Shown in pieces: positions 31,433 to 39,972 of a stretch of 64,000 nt of DNA. This stretch comes from a virus, in IMG/VR virus record IMGVR_UViG_3300046791_000499, positions 79,094-143,093 of that record, one strand, 5' to 3'. Both the position numbers and the translations under genes were made by a program. Position 1 is the stretch's first letter; each line of letters opens with the position of its first letter. Under the pieces are notes generated by a model. That model worked only from the letters and a program-made list of their open reading frames with translations, was not told the DNA's origin and did not search any database.

Positions 31433-31916
31433 GCTCGCCTCCGGTCTCGGGCTGGGGCCGCGTGTGGATGACGACCGGGGTCTCGTGGAACAGGTCCATC
31501 GTGTGCCGGCCGTAGGATTTGGGCGCGAAGATACTCGCTTGCACCAATCCGACCTTGCCCTTGGCTGTGTCGTAGACCCTGACCTCATCGATGATCCAGA
31601 TGGGCACCGGTGGCTGGCGGACGGAGCCGAGGCTTGATGCTGTCCCCTCGCCGGATGCACCCTTCACGAGCACGTCGCCAGGTCGAAGCTCATCGGCACG
31701 AACGACCACGATGTCCGGCTTGGGCGGCGGCCTCTCGGGCTCGGGGTCCAGCCGCTTCGGGCTCGTCTCGTACCAGATCAGGAACGGAGCGAGGAAGGCC
31801 ATCGCCAGCGCGATGAACGGGCTGACCAACGCGAGCCCCAGCCGCGCGATCGTCCGCCCAACCGGGCTTTCGATCTGCTGGATCCGTTCGATGGTGATGG
31901 GACGTCGCTTGCTCAT
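31419..31916 (-). CDS. Membrane-anchored hypothetical protein
   Basis: 165 aa from ATG 31916. One membrane segment (about 27-48, 'LALVSPFIALAMAFLAPFLIW') is followed by a Pro/Glu-rich linker and a C-terminal beta domain with 'DIVVVRADELRPGDVLVKG'. That strand-turn arrangement is common in surface or capsule-associated proteins. It is the first gene of the long leftward accessory run and faces the portal gene across a 226-bp spacer. Confidence 0.55.
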   Translation of the reverse strand: MSKRRPITIERIQQIESPVGRTIARLGLALVSPFIALAMAFLAPFLIWYETSPKRLDPEPERPPPKPDIVVVRADELRPGDVLVKGASGEGTASSLGSVRQPPVPIWIIDEVRVYDTAKGKVGLVQASIFAPKSYGRHTMDLFHETPVVIHTRPQPETGGEHGQV

Positions 31917-32142
31917 GCCGGCCTCGACCGCGCTCGCGCCCCGCTCATTCCCGCCGCGCCCTTGCGGGAATGCCAGCGATGCTGGATGGTTGAACCTTCG
32001 CACCGCAGCCGGCGGCATGCTGCTCAGGGAGAGCCTGAGAGGACTTCTCGGTTGGTTCATCTGGTTCATGAAACACCGTCGGCTGCGGTAGCCTTGCGTG
32101 CTCAGCTTTCAGAGCAGACGCCAATGCGGTAGGCTATCCCGC
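31917..32142. promoter_or_regulatory. Divergent intergenic region with a 9-bp perfect hairpin
   Basis: This spacer separates the leftward accessory run from the rightward portal gene and should contain promoters for both. The visible structure is CATTCCCGC / GCGGGAATG (31946-31954 and 31964-31972) with a 9-bp loop. A 43-codon frame on the minus strand (31945-32076) has mediocre codon use and is not called. No clear -35/-10 pair was found. Confidence 0.35.
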
Positions 32143-34401
32143 GTGCGCGACGCTCGGCAGGATGGACTCGTCAATGCGGTCACCGGTCTCGGGGACGACG
32201 AGATCGACCTCCGGCTGCACACCCACCGGATCCCGTCGTATCAGCGATCGGTCTACGAGTACGAGTCGGAGTGGCGCGACAACGCCTACGCCCAACGCGA
32301 GGTCAGCCAGGTTTCTGGCGACATCTTCCGCGAGGGGCTCGACCTCATCAACGTCAAACCCGAAGCGATCGACATCGGCGCTCTCAAGAGCTGGCTCGAG
32401 GGGGACACTACTCCCAACCCCGACGGATCGATCAACCGCACGGAGGGCCTGCTCAATTACGCAGAAAAGCTCATCGAGCAGGGTGACAAGGTCGGCGGGG
32501 CTGCCCTCTACGTGATCGTCGACGACGGCTTGGATCCCGTCCACCCGCTCGACTGGCGCCGGATCCAGCGGGTCGTCGCCTGGGTCGTCCTCGATCGGTC
32601 CGAGATCGTGCCCTACATCTCCGAGGGCATGGGCATGGAGCCCGAGTATTGGATGCTTTCCGACGTGCTCTCGACCGCGAAGGTCCAGGGCGGCAAACGG
32701 CAAGCGCTGCGGCCCGGTCAGGTCATCCATCACACCCGGCTTTGGCGACACAAGGGGATCCCGCTGAGCGCCCGCGAGGAACGACTCCGGCAGTTCTGGG
32801 GCGGGTCCGTGCTCGAGGTCAACTGGGATGCCCGCCGCGCGATCGAGGAGGGGACCACCTACGCGAACACCTACCTCCATCGCGCCAGCATGATCCACGT
32901 GTCGCTCGCCGAACTGAACGAGATCTACGGGGCCAAGGATCCAGAGACTGGACAGGAGATCGGGACCGAAGTCATCGACCGGCGCATGCGGCAGTTCCGG
33001 CGCATTGCCTCGACCTTGGACATCATGCTGACCGATGGCGGCCGGCAGGGGTCGAAGTCGTCTGACGGGCTCACGGAAATCCAAGGCCGCAACCCGGACA
33101 AGGTCGAGAGCGTCGTCGAACGCACCGGTGATCTGATCCCGATCGTCGAGTTGAACCGGACCCAATGGCAGAGCGGCTGGGGGGCCCCGCGCGAGATCGC
33201 ATTCGGCGAGCAAACGAGCGCCCTGCGTGGTGGCGACAGCAAAGGGGCTTGGCAGTCCTGGCAAGGTACGATCGATCTCAAGCGCAAGAAGAAGCGCGTC
33301 ATCGGCTTGGTCAACTGGATGCTGACGATCACGTTCGCCTCCCGCGAGGGCCCGACGCACGGCTTGATTCCCACGCAATGGGAGCAGCAATGGCGCCCGC
33401 TTCATGTCCCGTCGGCGATGGAGAAGGCCACGATCGACAAGGCCCGTGCCGACGCCGACAACGCCAGGATCGGGACGCAGGTGGTCACGGCCGAAGAGGT
33501 CCGGCAGCAGCGGATCGTCAACGGCGACGTCGAAGGTCAGCTCACCGTCACCGAAGTGCCGAACTCCGAGAAGGTCACGATCGTCCCGCCAGCTCATGTC
33601 GGTATCGCCAAGGCGATGCTCGACGGTGCGATGGCCGTTGCGACTGGCCAGATCACCAAGGAGTTCTACGCCCGGTACCTGCTGGCGATCGACGGCGCGC
33701 GGTTCACCGAAGAGGAGGCCAATCGCATCGCCGATCAGGCGGCGGCTGGGATCGTTCCGGGAGCGGCGGCGGCCGAGGTCACCACCGACTCGGCGTCTCC
33801 CGTTACCGCGGCCACCGTCATGGCTTCGGGGGGCCAGGTTGCGCAGGGCAAGATGGCCCCGGAGTTCTTCGAAGAGGCGCTGCAGACCCTCGACCCCGAG
33901 CAGTTCGATCCCGAGACGGCAGCTCGGCTGCGCGCGGCAGCGGAAGGGAACGATCCTGACGCGCCCGCGCTCCCGCCCGACGCCCCGCTGGTCGCCCCAG
34001 TTGGAGCAGCCACGGCAGTCGCACCAGCCCTGCCGACGACCGACGCCGCGACGCCCGAGGGTCAGCCATCGCCCGCCCCAGCCGCGCCCATCGAGCCCAA
34101 GGCCAACCCCTTCGCCGTACTCGCCGAGATCCCCGACGATCTCATGACACCCGAGCAGATCGTGGCGGAGATCAAGCTACGCACGCCGCTCCCGATCACC
34201 ACTCGCCACGTCCATGCGATCGCCAAGAAGCACGCGGTCAGGCGCGGGAAGATCAGCGGGGTCACGGGGTACTCGGCCGGCGACGTCGCCACCGCGCTCG
34301 CTCGCGACAACGGGCTACTCCCGCCGGCTGCCGAAGTCGACGAACCCGTGGTCGATGAGTCGCTGGTCGATGGTGGCGAGCCAGAGCCCCTGGTCGAGTA
34401 G
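32143..34401 (+). CDS. Portal protein (DUF1073/Phage_portal_3 type) with C-terminal helix-turn-helix-like extension
   Basis: 752 aa from GTG 32143 (GTG 32098 would add 15 residues). The N-terminal half shows the DUF1073 portal pattern: 'RQDGLVNAVTGLG', 'VGGAALYVIVDDG' (about 120), 'HHTRLWRHKGIPL' and 'NEIYG' segments, then the alpha-rich 'ERTGDLIPIVELNRTQWQSGWG' stem. Databases often label this family 'anti-CBASS Acb1-like', but no HxT pair is visible here. Residues 555-660 are Ala/Pro-rich. Residues 667-725 ('MTPEQIVAEIKLR', 'TTRHVHAIAKKHAV', 'YSAGDVATALARD') look like a DNA-binding helix-turn-helix, unusual for a portal. The gene is isolated on the plus strand, 13 kb from the protease gene. 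Confidence 0.82.
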   Translation: MRDARQDGLVNAVTGLGDDEIDLRLHTHRIPSYQRSVYEYESEWRDNAYAQREVSQVSGDIFREGLDLINVKPEAIDIGALKSWLEGDTTPNPDGSINRTEGLLNYAEKLIEQGDKVGGAALYVIVDDGLDPVHPLDWRRIQRVVAWVVLDRSEIVPYISEGMGMEPEYWMLSDVLSTAKVQGGKRQALRPGQVIHHTRLWRHKGIPLSAREERLRQFWGGSVLEVNWDARRAIEEGTTYANTYLHRASMIHVSLAELNEIYGAKDPETGQEIGTEVIDRRMRQFRRIASTLDIMLTDGGRQGSKSSDGLTEIQGRNPDKVESVVERTGDLIPIVELNRTQWQSGWGAPREIAFGEQTSALRGGDSKGAWQSWQGTIDLKRKKKRVIGLVNWMLTITFASREGPTHGLIPTQWEQQWRPLHVPSAMEKATIDKARADADNARIGTQVVTAEEVRQQRIVNGDVEGQLTVTEVPNSEKVTIVPPAHVGIAKAMLDGAMAVATGQITKEFYARYLLAIDGARFTEEEANRIADQAAAGIVPGAAAAEVTTDSASPVTAATVMASGGQVAQGKMAPEFFEEALQTLDPEQFDPETAARLRAAAEGNDPDAPALPPDAPLVAPVGAATAVAPALPTTDAATPEGQPSPAPAAPIEPKANPFAVLAEIPDDLMTPEQIVAEIKLRTPLPITTRHVHAIAKKHAVRRGKISGVTGYSAGDVATALARDNGLLPPAAEVDEPVVDESLVDGGEPEPLVE

Positions 34402-34445
34402 GGGAATCCGCCCGCGCATCGGACGGTCACCGCCGCGTGCGTCAG

Positions 34446-34730
34446 ATGAAGGCCCACCGGTGCTCCGAGTGCAACGCCGTCTCCTACACGGGGCGCCCCG
34501 GCCTGTACCCGGATCAGTGCATTCCCCACAAGGAGACCTGCTCGGTCTATCCGAGCGCCGGCCAGCGCCAAGTTCTGGCCGAGGCCGACCGGCAGCGACG
34601 GGTCGATTTGGCGCGCACGACCACCGCTCGCCTGATCGAGCGTGGGTTCCTCTCGGCCGAGGTCCAGTTCGACGCGGTGAAGCTGAGCGCCAGCGATGCC
34701 GCGCGGCTGCTCGTCGACATCGGCGGCTGA
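34446..34730 (+). CDS. Zinc-ribbon protein downstream of portal
   Basis: 94 aa from ATG 34446 (GTG 34437 possible). N-terminal C-S-E-C (about 6-9) pairs with 'CIPHKETC' (about 25-32) to form a C2-C2/H zinc site; the rest is helical with 'RARTTTARLIERGFLSAEVQF'. It follows the portal by 44 bp and ends 1 bp before the end of the convergent gene at 34732. Could be a small nucleic-acid-binding or morphogenesis protein. Confidence 0.58.
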   Translation: MKAHRCSECNAVSYTGRPGLYPDQCIPHKETCSVYPSAGQRQVLAEADRQRRVDLARTTTARLIERGFLSAEVQFDAVKLSASDAARLLVDIGG

Positions 34731-34731
34731 C

Positions 34732-35805
34732 CTACCTCGCGCCCTGCCGGATGCCCAAGCGCCGGCCAAGCTGCTGGCCCACATGTCGAGCGTGCTGGCG
34801 CCGTCGTGGGTCCCGGGCTCGCTCGGCTTCGGCCATGGCTTCGAGAGCCTCGCCAACGATCTCGGCCGTTGGGCGGTGGCCGATCTCGAACGTGACGGGT
34901 TCGGCCCCGCCAAACGCGACGGTGTAGGTTCCGGCGGTTGCAGCACTGGCCACGACGGTCGTCACGGGACCGCGCGGCTCGTTGAACATGCGCTCGAGTT
35001 CGTCGCGTATCTGCGTGGTCGTCCGGCCCTCGCCGGCCTCGGGGACCGAGTACTCGTGCTCGCGCCCGTTGATCGAGATCGTGTAGATGCCGGGCTCGAG
35101 GTAGGCCGCCTTCGCTCGAGCAGCCTCCAACCAGTGCAAGAGCAAGACGACCTCGCCGGTGCCGTCTTGGATCTCATCGTCCTCGGACCAGCGGATGCCC
35201 CACGCGAGCGCGAGCCCGGCCGGGCAGCCGCTCGCGAGCCGACGATCAGCCTCGACCTGCAGGTTGGCCATCGCGGCGCCGAAGTCGACGGCCGTCAGGA
35301 ACGCTTGCGCGAGCGTCACGTGCTCGCGGCCGGTGCCGTCACACGCCTGGCATGGCCGCGATGCTCGGACCACGACGTGTGCTTGCCGTCGTGGTTGGCG
35401 CGTGCGTGGGCGCTTCTCCAGTACGGTGGTCCACCCGCGGCGCCCGTAGGACTGAACGCTCCCACGCGCACGGATCAAGCAGCCCTGGCCCTCCCATTCA
35501 TCCTGCGCCCACTCGATCGCTACCAGCTTCCTGGAGCCGCTCCGAGCGAGGCAAGCCGGGCACGGTCCGACGTCGAGCGTCCCGACGTCGAGTTCGACGA
35601 GCAGCGCCCACGCGAGCGCGATCGGTGGCGGCATCGTCCACGTGGCTGGCCCTGCTCCGAGCAGCATGACGCGGATCCCCTCGCGCACCGAGAAGACCTG
35701 CCAGCGGCTCTTGGTCTCCCTCACGTCGAGCGCGAGCCAGCACCCGCGACCACGAGCCCATCGCTCGAGCACGTCCTGCTGCGCCTCGTGTGTGGCGATC
35801 GTCAC
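34732..35805 (-). CDS. CxxC zinc-knuckle family protein A
   Basis: 357 aa from GTG 35805, which overlaps the previous stop as GTGA. It carries 'LAWALLVELDVGTLDVGPCPACLARSG' (one CxxC, about residue 75) and a second knuckle CQACDGTG at about 130, followed by a helical 'LAQAFLTAVDFGAAM' segment. The genes at 35802-36494 and 36487-37409 share the W-A-L..., D-V-G-x-C-x-x-C pattern and the G-D-P-x-G-type helix, so these are paralogues. The last 100 residues have beta strands and an Arg-rich end. Function unknown. Confidence 0.62.
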   Translation of the reverse strand: MTIATHEAQQDVLERWARGRGCWLALDVRETKSRWQVFSVREGIRVMLLGAGPATWTMPPPIALAWALLVELDVGTLDVGPCPACLARSGSRKLVAIEWAQDEWEGQGCLIRARGSVQSYGRRGWTTVLEKRPRTRQPRRQAHVVVRASRPCQACDGTGREHVTLAQAFLTAVDFGAAMANLQVEADRRLASGCPAGLALAWGIRWSEDDEIQDGTGEVVLLLHWLEAARAKAAYLEPGIYTISINGREHEYSVPEAGEGRTTTQIRDELERMFNEPRGPVTTVVASAATAGTYTVAFGGAEPVTFEIGHRPTAEIVGEALEAMAEAERARDPRRRQHARHVGQQLGRRLGIRQGAR

Positions 35806-36494
35806 TCGGTCTGCTCCTGCGCCGCTTTGGCTGCTCGCAGCAGCGCAATCACGGCCACCTTTCGCCATTCCGTGATCGGTGGAAGCCCTGCGATCTCGAG
35901 GCGTGGCGTCGCCAGCCAACACGCGAGACCGTCACCGAGCGGATCGCCGAGCCAGAGCCGTGCGTCTGCGAAGACGGAGAGCGCTTCCCTGGCCACGCTC
36001 ATGTTCTGCCAGGTCTCCAGCACGAGCCGCGCGACCTCGCTGGTGATCCCGCCCTCGCCGTCGCACTGCGGACACGGCCTCCTTCGCTTCGCAGGATCGT
36101 CAGGGTCTCGCTCCCACCCGAGCCCCGCTGCCTCGCCGAGCAGCGGCACGTCGGCCGGCATTCGCTTCCACTTCGAGCCCGCGCATGTGCGGCACCCCAT
36201 GGTGACCTTCGCGTTCGTCTCCAGCGCCCAGGCCCACAGGAGCAGAACGTCAGCGTCGCCGCATGGCCAGCACTTGCCGAGCCCGAAGATGATCAGGGGT
36301 GGCGGGGCTGAGCTTGGTCCTGGATCTTGGACGTGCCAGCCTCGTGGGCGCGAGCGTTCATGGGCTCCGACGGCGAAGCGACGGCCTGACGTTGCTGCCC
36401 ACGAGACCACCGCAAGGGCGGCCATCTCGTCGTCGGGCTCGCGCTCGCCAGCGCCCAGGCTCTCGATCAGCTCGTCGATGGTGAGGCTAGTCAT
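35802..36494 (-). CDS. CxxC zinc-knuckle family protein B
   Basis: 230 aa. Three CxxC units: CWPC (about 74), CRTC (about 99) and CPQCDGEG (about 139), followed by 'AREALSVFADARLWLGDPLGDGLACWL', the segment shared with protein A ('RRLASGCPAGLALAW') and the frameshifted copy C ('ALQFNGDPLGIYIVDWL'). Starts M-T-S-L-T-I-D-E-L at ATG 36494; overlaps both neighbours. Knuckles suggest zinc-dependent binding of nucleic acid or protein clients. Confidence 0.64.
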   Translation of the reverse strand: MTSLTIDELIESLGAGEREPDDEMAALAVVSWAATSGRRFAVGAHERSRPRGWHVQDPGPSSAPPPLIIFGLGKCWPCGDADVLLLWAWALETNAKVTMGCRTCAGSKWKRMPADVPLLGEAAGLGWERDPDDPAKRRRPCPQCDGEGGITSEVARLVLETWQNMSVAREALSVFADARLWLGDPLGDGLACWLATPRLEIAGLPPITEWRKVAVIALLRAAKAAQEQTE

Positions 36495-37409
36495 CGGTGC
36501 CCGGGTAGAGCGGCTCGCCGCGCGCTCGTGCCGAAGCCTGTCGGGCCGCGAGCTGATCGCCCTGGTAGCCGGCGCCGCTGTAGGGGCTCAGGCCGGCTCG
36601 GTCTTGCGGCGTCTGGTCCTTCGTGCGCTCGCCTTTCGGCAGACCCGCGGCCGACTTTCGAAGTTTGGCCTTGCCCGATGGACGCACGCGGACCTGCTTG
36701 CGCTTGTTCTCCCTGTCCACCCAGTGGCTCCCCTCGACCACGTACGCGCGGCCGTCGACGTCGAGCCAGTCGCCGTCCTTGGTCTTGCGTGGCGCCCACA
36801 CGATCCCTCCACGCTTCTCGAACACGAGCCGATCGGTCAGCGCTTCCAAGGCAGCCGCGGCCGCTGGGGCTTCGAGCCCTTCGCCCATGAGCCAATCCAC
36901 GATGTAGATTCCGAGCGGGTCGCCATTGAACTGGAGAGCATCCGCGCGAACGAGCAAGGAGGCGCGCTCGCGGCTGTAGTCACGCGAGTAGTCGCCGGCT
37001 CGGAGCATGGCGAGGTTGATGTCGATGACCTCGCGCCCGGATGCGACCTGTGAGATCTGCGGCGTGTCCCGGGTGTAGCAGGCCGCGCAGCCACCGAGCA
37101 GCACGCGGACGTTGCTGCGGTTCGCCCACACGTCGACGTAGCGTAGGTTGCGTTGTCGAGCACGAGCGATGAACACGGGATCGATGAACGTGCCTTCGTC
37201 GAGAGCATGCGTCGAGCCATTGCAGAACGTGCACTTGCCGACATCGATCATCCCGAGCTGCGCGCCATTGACCAGCGCCCACAGGACCCGAGCGTGTGGA
37301 TCCGGCTCTCGCCAGATCGCGGTCCCCTCGGAGGAGACGAACTCAGCGGGTGAAGGCGTTGCGCAAGGCGAGTTCGGTGGCGTCGTGGCCAGGCAGGTTG
37401 GAGCGCCAT
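36487..37409 (-). CDS. CxxC zinc-knuckle family protein C, N-terminus disrupted by indels
   Basis: The downstream frame encodes about 285 aa with 'LWALVNGAQLGMIDVGKCTFCNG', a second 'GGCAACYT' knuckle and 'GDPLGIYIVDWL', matching proteins A and B. But that frame has no start codon near its beginning. A perfect AGGAGG (37415-37420) precedes ATG 37409; just after it, coding character (W-R-S-N-L-P-G-H-D-A-T-E-L-A-L-R-N-A-F-T-R) is in another frame that stops at TGA 37345-37343, where the good frame resumes with E-F-V-S-S-E-G. Two one-base indels explain this. The product as assembled is broken. Confidence 0.5.
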
Positions 37410-37811
37410 CCGATCCTCCTTGCGGCGGTGCGCGATCACTTCGTCCATAACCTCGCCAAGAACCCGCGCACCCTCGGCGATGAAGGCCGCGTCGAACGAT
37501 GCCGGGAGCATGGCTGCGAGCCTCTCGTCGAGCAGCCGGCGGACCTCGTCGGCGTCTGCCTCGGTGGCGGCGAGACCCTCGGCCGAGAACCGCTTCTCGA
37601 GCGGCGACATGAAGGGGTCCGGCAGCACCGCCCAAGCCACGAACAGCCCACCGGTGGTCAGGATCTCGAGCAAGCAGCCTCGCGCCTCCGGGCTGTCGAC
37701 CCCGTGTGCACGCTCGGCAACCCGCCACCGTCGCTCCATCCCGACGCGAGCGCCGTGCCGGGCGAGCCACGTCAGGATGCGGGCACGTAGTTCGTCGGCG
37801 CTGGCCGCCAT
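37248..37811 (-). CDS. Hypothetical 187-aa protein with unreliable C-terminus
   Basis: Starts M-A-A-S-A-D-E-L-R-A-R-I at ATG 37811 (TGATG overlap with the 557-aa gene). It is helical and acidic through 'FDAAFIAEGARVLGEVMDEVIAHRRKED' (to about residue 133). The final 50 residues run through the start of the next gene and lack coding character, so the natural stop was probably near 37410, lost with the indel described there. No known domain. Confidence 0.5.
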   Translation of the reverse strand: MAASADELRARILTWLARHGARVGMERRWRVAERAHGVDSPEARGCLLEILTTGGLFVAWAVLPDPFMSPLEKRFSAEGLAATEADADEVRRLLDERLAAMLPASFDAAFIAEGARVLGEVMDEVIAHRRKEDRMALQPAWPRRHRTRLAQRLHPLSSSPPRGPRSGESRIHTLGSCGRWSMARSSG

Positions 37812-39484
37812 CAATCCCACCGATCCAGGTTGTAGGCCGCGACCATCCCCGTGGTCGTGGTCACGCGAAAGGACGCGGCCGACCAGGACGATGCGCTACC
37901 AGAGAGGCTCAGCCCGCACGCGGTGGACTCGCTCTTGCCGGTGATCTCCGACCGCTGCATGTACTCCTCCAACGTGCTGCGGATCGAGTGGTACTCCGAG
38001 CGCAGGATCTCGACAAAGAAACCGCCGCCCGCGAGGTGGCCGACGTCGCGAGCCCCGTCGAGGATGGCGATCACGCCGTTGCCGTCCTGGGTCCGACTGT
38101 TCCCGTACCACTGAGCAGGCTGCAGCGTGAACGCATTGACCTTCACCCAGCCGGGCTTGAGGTTCCACTTCGCCGGCATCGAGCCGTCCCTGTAGACGTA
38201 CGCCGACGCCGGGTTGCGCTTGTCCTCGCGGTCCCACTGGATGATCGGTGGGGCCTCTGGATTGGTCGCCGTCACGATCGCGCAGTAGCTGTTGGCCATC
38301 GTGGTGACCTGGTACTCGACGTGCGCAGCTTCGGGCAGCACGGTGGCCGCGAACTTCGTCCACGTCATCCTGACGGCGGGCAGCGTCATGGCTCGGGCGA
38401 CCCGGCCTTCGTGCTGCTGAGCCGCTTCGAGCAGATGCCCGAACACCGGCGCGTGCGGGTTCGGCTTGGGCTCTCGCGTCGGTGGAAGCTGCGGGCGCCA
38501 CAGCGCGTCGACCTCCTCGAGTTTGGCGAAGCGGCGCTCGAGCGAGCCGGCCGTGCGCAGAACCTCGATGATCTTCTCGGCCTGCTTGATGTTGCCGACG
38601 CTCGGCGGTGCTTGGGGGCGCAGATACAGCGACGGATCCATCTTCGCGTCGAACCGCTTCTTGATCGCGTCGAAGCCCAGGCCGGTCTCGATGTCTTCGA
38701 GCAGCGTCCCGATCATGCCCGAGCGCACGTGGCAGAACCCAGCCGGTGCATCAGCGACGGCGAGCCAGGTCACGGTGTTGGACGCGGGAGTGACCCACTG
38801 CGGTTTGCCAACCTCAACCCGTTCGGTAGCCCGCGCCTCGTACAGATCGAGCAGCCACTTGGCCACGCCGACGCACTTCTCCGCGCGGTAGAGCCGGCCC
38901 GATGCGAGCAGTTCGTTCGCCGTGCGGACGGTCGAGAGCGAGAAGTCTCCGAACGATCGACTGAGCATCTCGTAGTCCTTGCGCTTTTCGGCCATGACCT
39001 GGTCGGCGTTCTTGGTCTCCGAGCGGTTGGCGTGCCTCGACGCTGCCTGCACGGAGAAGTGCGACCAGTTGCCCGTGACCGCGGTGCCGAGGTTCAACTG
39101 CTTGGTCAGGAACACGCCGGTGATCTTGGAGCGTGCAACCGCGCGGGTGAGCTGCGCGAAGGCTTCTCCGAGGCCATCGACGTAGAGGCCAGGCACCGAC
39201 CACAGCGCGGAGCGAACCCGTCCGTCCACGATCACGGCGAGCCCGCCGAAACGCTCGACGAATTGCTGGCAGGCGCGGCATTTGTAGTGCTGGCGCCGGT
39301 CGGGCTCGAGGCTCGCGAGGAACAGGTTCCACAGGCTTGGGCCGGACGCGTCCGTGGTGAACAGCGGCACGTCCTGGGTGAGCACGGCGAAGTGCTCTTG
39401 CACCCGAACGAGCGCGTGGTCGTAGTCTTGAAGGTGGTCGCCAGGAGCGGTTGGAGTGACAGGTTGGCCAGATAGATGGGTCAT
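37811..39484 (-). CDS. Large conserved phage protein of unknown function (557 aa)
   Basis: Residues 45-85 contain 'LWNLFLASLEPDRRQHYKCRACQQFVERFGG', an H-x-x-x-C-x-x-C motif that recurs in large uncharacterised phage proteins. The middle (100-330) is helical; the C-terminal third has strands including 'ARDVGHLAGGGFFVEILRSEY' (about 475). No nuclease, kinase or helicase signature is visible. It is ATGA-coupled to the following gene and central to the 34.7-43.3 kb operon. The conserved Cys/His set suggests a metal site. Confidence 0.68.
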   Translation of the reverse strand: MTHLSGQPVTPTAPGDHLQDYDHALVRVQEHFAVLTQDVPLFTTDASGPSLWNLFLASLEPDRRQHYKCRACQQFVERFGGLAVIVDGRVRSALWSVPGLYVDGLGEAFAQLTRAVARSKITGVFLTKQLNLGTAVTGNWSHFSVQAASRHANRSETKNADQVMAEKRKDYEMLSRSFGDFSLSTVRTANELLASGRLYRAEKCVGVAKWLLDLYEARATERVEVGKPQWVTPASNTVTWLAVADAPAGFCHVRSGMIGTLLEDIETGLGFDAIKKRFDAKMDPSLYLRPQAPPSVGNIKQAEKIIEVLRTAGSLERRFAKLEEVDALWRPQLPPTREPKPNPHAPVFGHLLEAAQQHEGRVARAMTLPAVRMTWTKFAATVLPEAAHVEYQVTTMANSYCAIVTATNPEAPPIIQWDREDKRNPASAYVYRDGSMPAKWNLKPGWVKVNAFTLQPAQWYGNSRTQDGNGVIAILDGARDVGHLAGGGFFVEILRSEYHSIRSTLEEYMQRSEITGKSESTACGLSLSGSASSWSAASFRVTTTTGMVAAYNLDRWD

Positions 39485-39972
39485 CGTTCGTTCTCTCGAT
39501 TGGTTTGATTCTCGGGCTTGGGCACGACGCCGGACCGTGCGTCACGAAGGCGCTGCGCCATCTCGTGCCGGCCCTCGACAACGAGGCCACCGAACAGTCC
39601 AGCTCGAACGACCTTCGCCGCGTCTCGCTGCTCATACTCGGGGCCCGAGTACGGGCGTGGCTCGATCATGCTCGGCAGCACCGCGAGCACGACGCGCTCC
39701 CACAGGCGAAGATCGTCGAGGTCCGTCAGCAGGTCGCGCGTGCTCGGCTCGTGAGCGCTGCGATCCTGGACCTTGGCGGCCACGCTGGCAGCGACGCTCG
39801 GGTCCAGGCCGTAGATGAACTCGCACCACGTCGCGTACGTGAAGCGCGTTTCGTCCTTGCTATAGAGCGAATGCCACACATTCCACGCGGGCTTGTTGTA
39901 GCCCGGTTGCTCCTTGGCGCGGTCCCACGCTGACAGGAATGTGAGCAGCTCGGGATCTGCTTTGGCGGTCAT
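39481..39972 (-). CDS. Hypothetical 163-aa protein
   Basis: Starts M-T-A-K-A-D-P-E-L at ATG 39972. It is helical with 'SAWDRAKEQPGYNKPAWNVWHSLY' at the N-terminus and 'MAQRLRDARSGVVPK' near the C-terminus. It carries 'VVRAGLFGGLVVEGRHE', possibly a beta-alpha unit. ATGA overlaps on both sides tie it to the 557-aa protein and the small membrane protein upstream. No family known to me. Confidence 0.58.
   Translation of the reverse strand: MTAKADPELLTFLSAWDRAKEQPGYNKPAWNVWHSLYSKDETRFTYATWCEFIYGLDPSVAASVAAKVQDRSAHEPSTRDLLTDLDDLRLWERVVLAVLPSMIEPRPYSGPEYEQRDAAKVVRAGLFGGLVVEGRHEMAQRLRDARSGVVPKPENQTNRENER

Noticed and set aside
31945-32076. 43-codon minus-strand frame in the divergent spacer before portal
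   Set aside because: Third-position G/C only moderate and no ribosome site; the hairpin 31946-31972 explains part of the sequence better.
32134-33597. 487-aa minus-strand frame across the portal gene
   Set aside because: Antisense shadow of DUF1073 coding; low-complexity Asp/Arg/Leu composition, no start context.
32143-34401. Portal as an anti-CBASS Acb1 enzyme
   Set aside because: No paired HxT motif; the database link of DUF1073 to Acb1 does not make the portal an enzyme.
34696-37053. 785-aa plus-strand frame
   Set aside because: Opposite three zinc-knuckle genes with coupled starts; composition is antisense-like.
37338-37350. Programmed +1 frameshift as in release factor 2 mRNA
   Set aside because: The CGC-TGA site lacks a slippery P-site codon and a correctly spaced internal Shine-Dalgarno.
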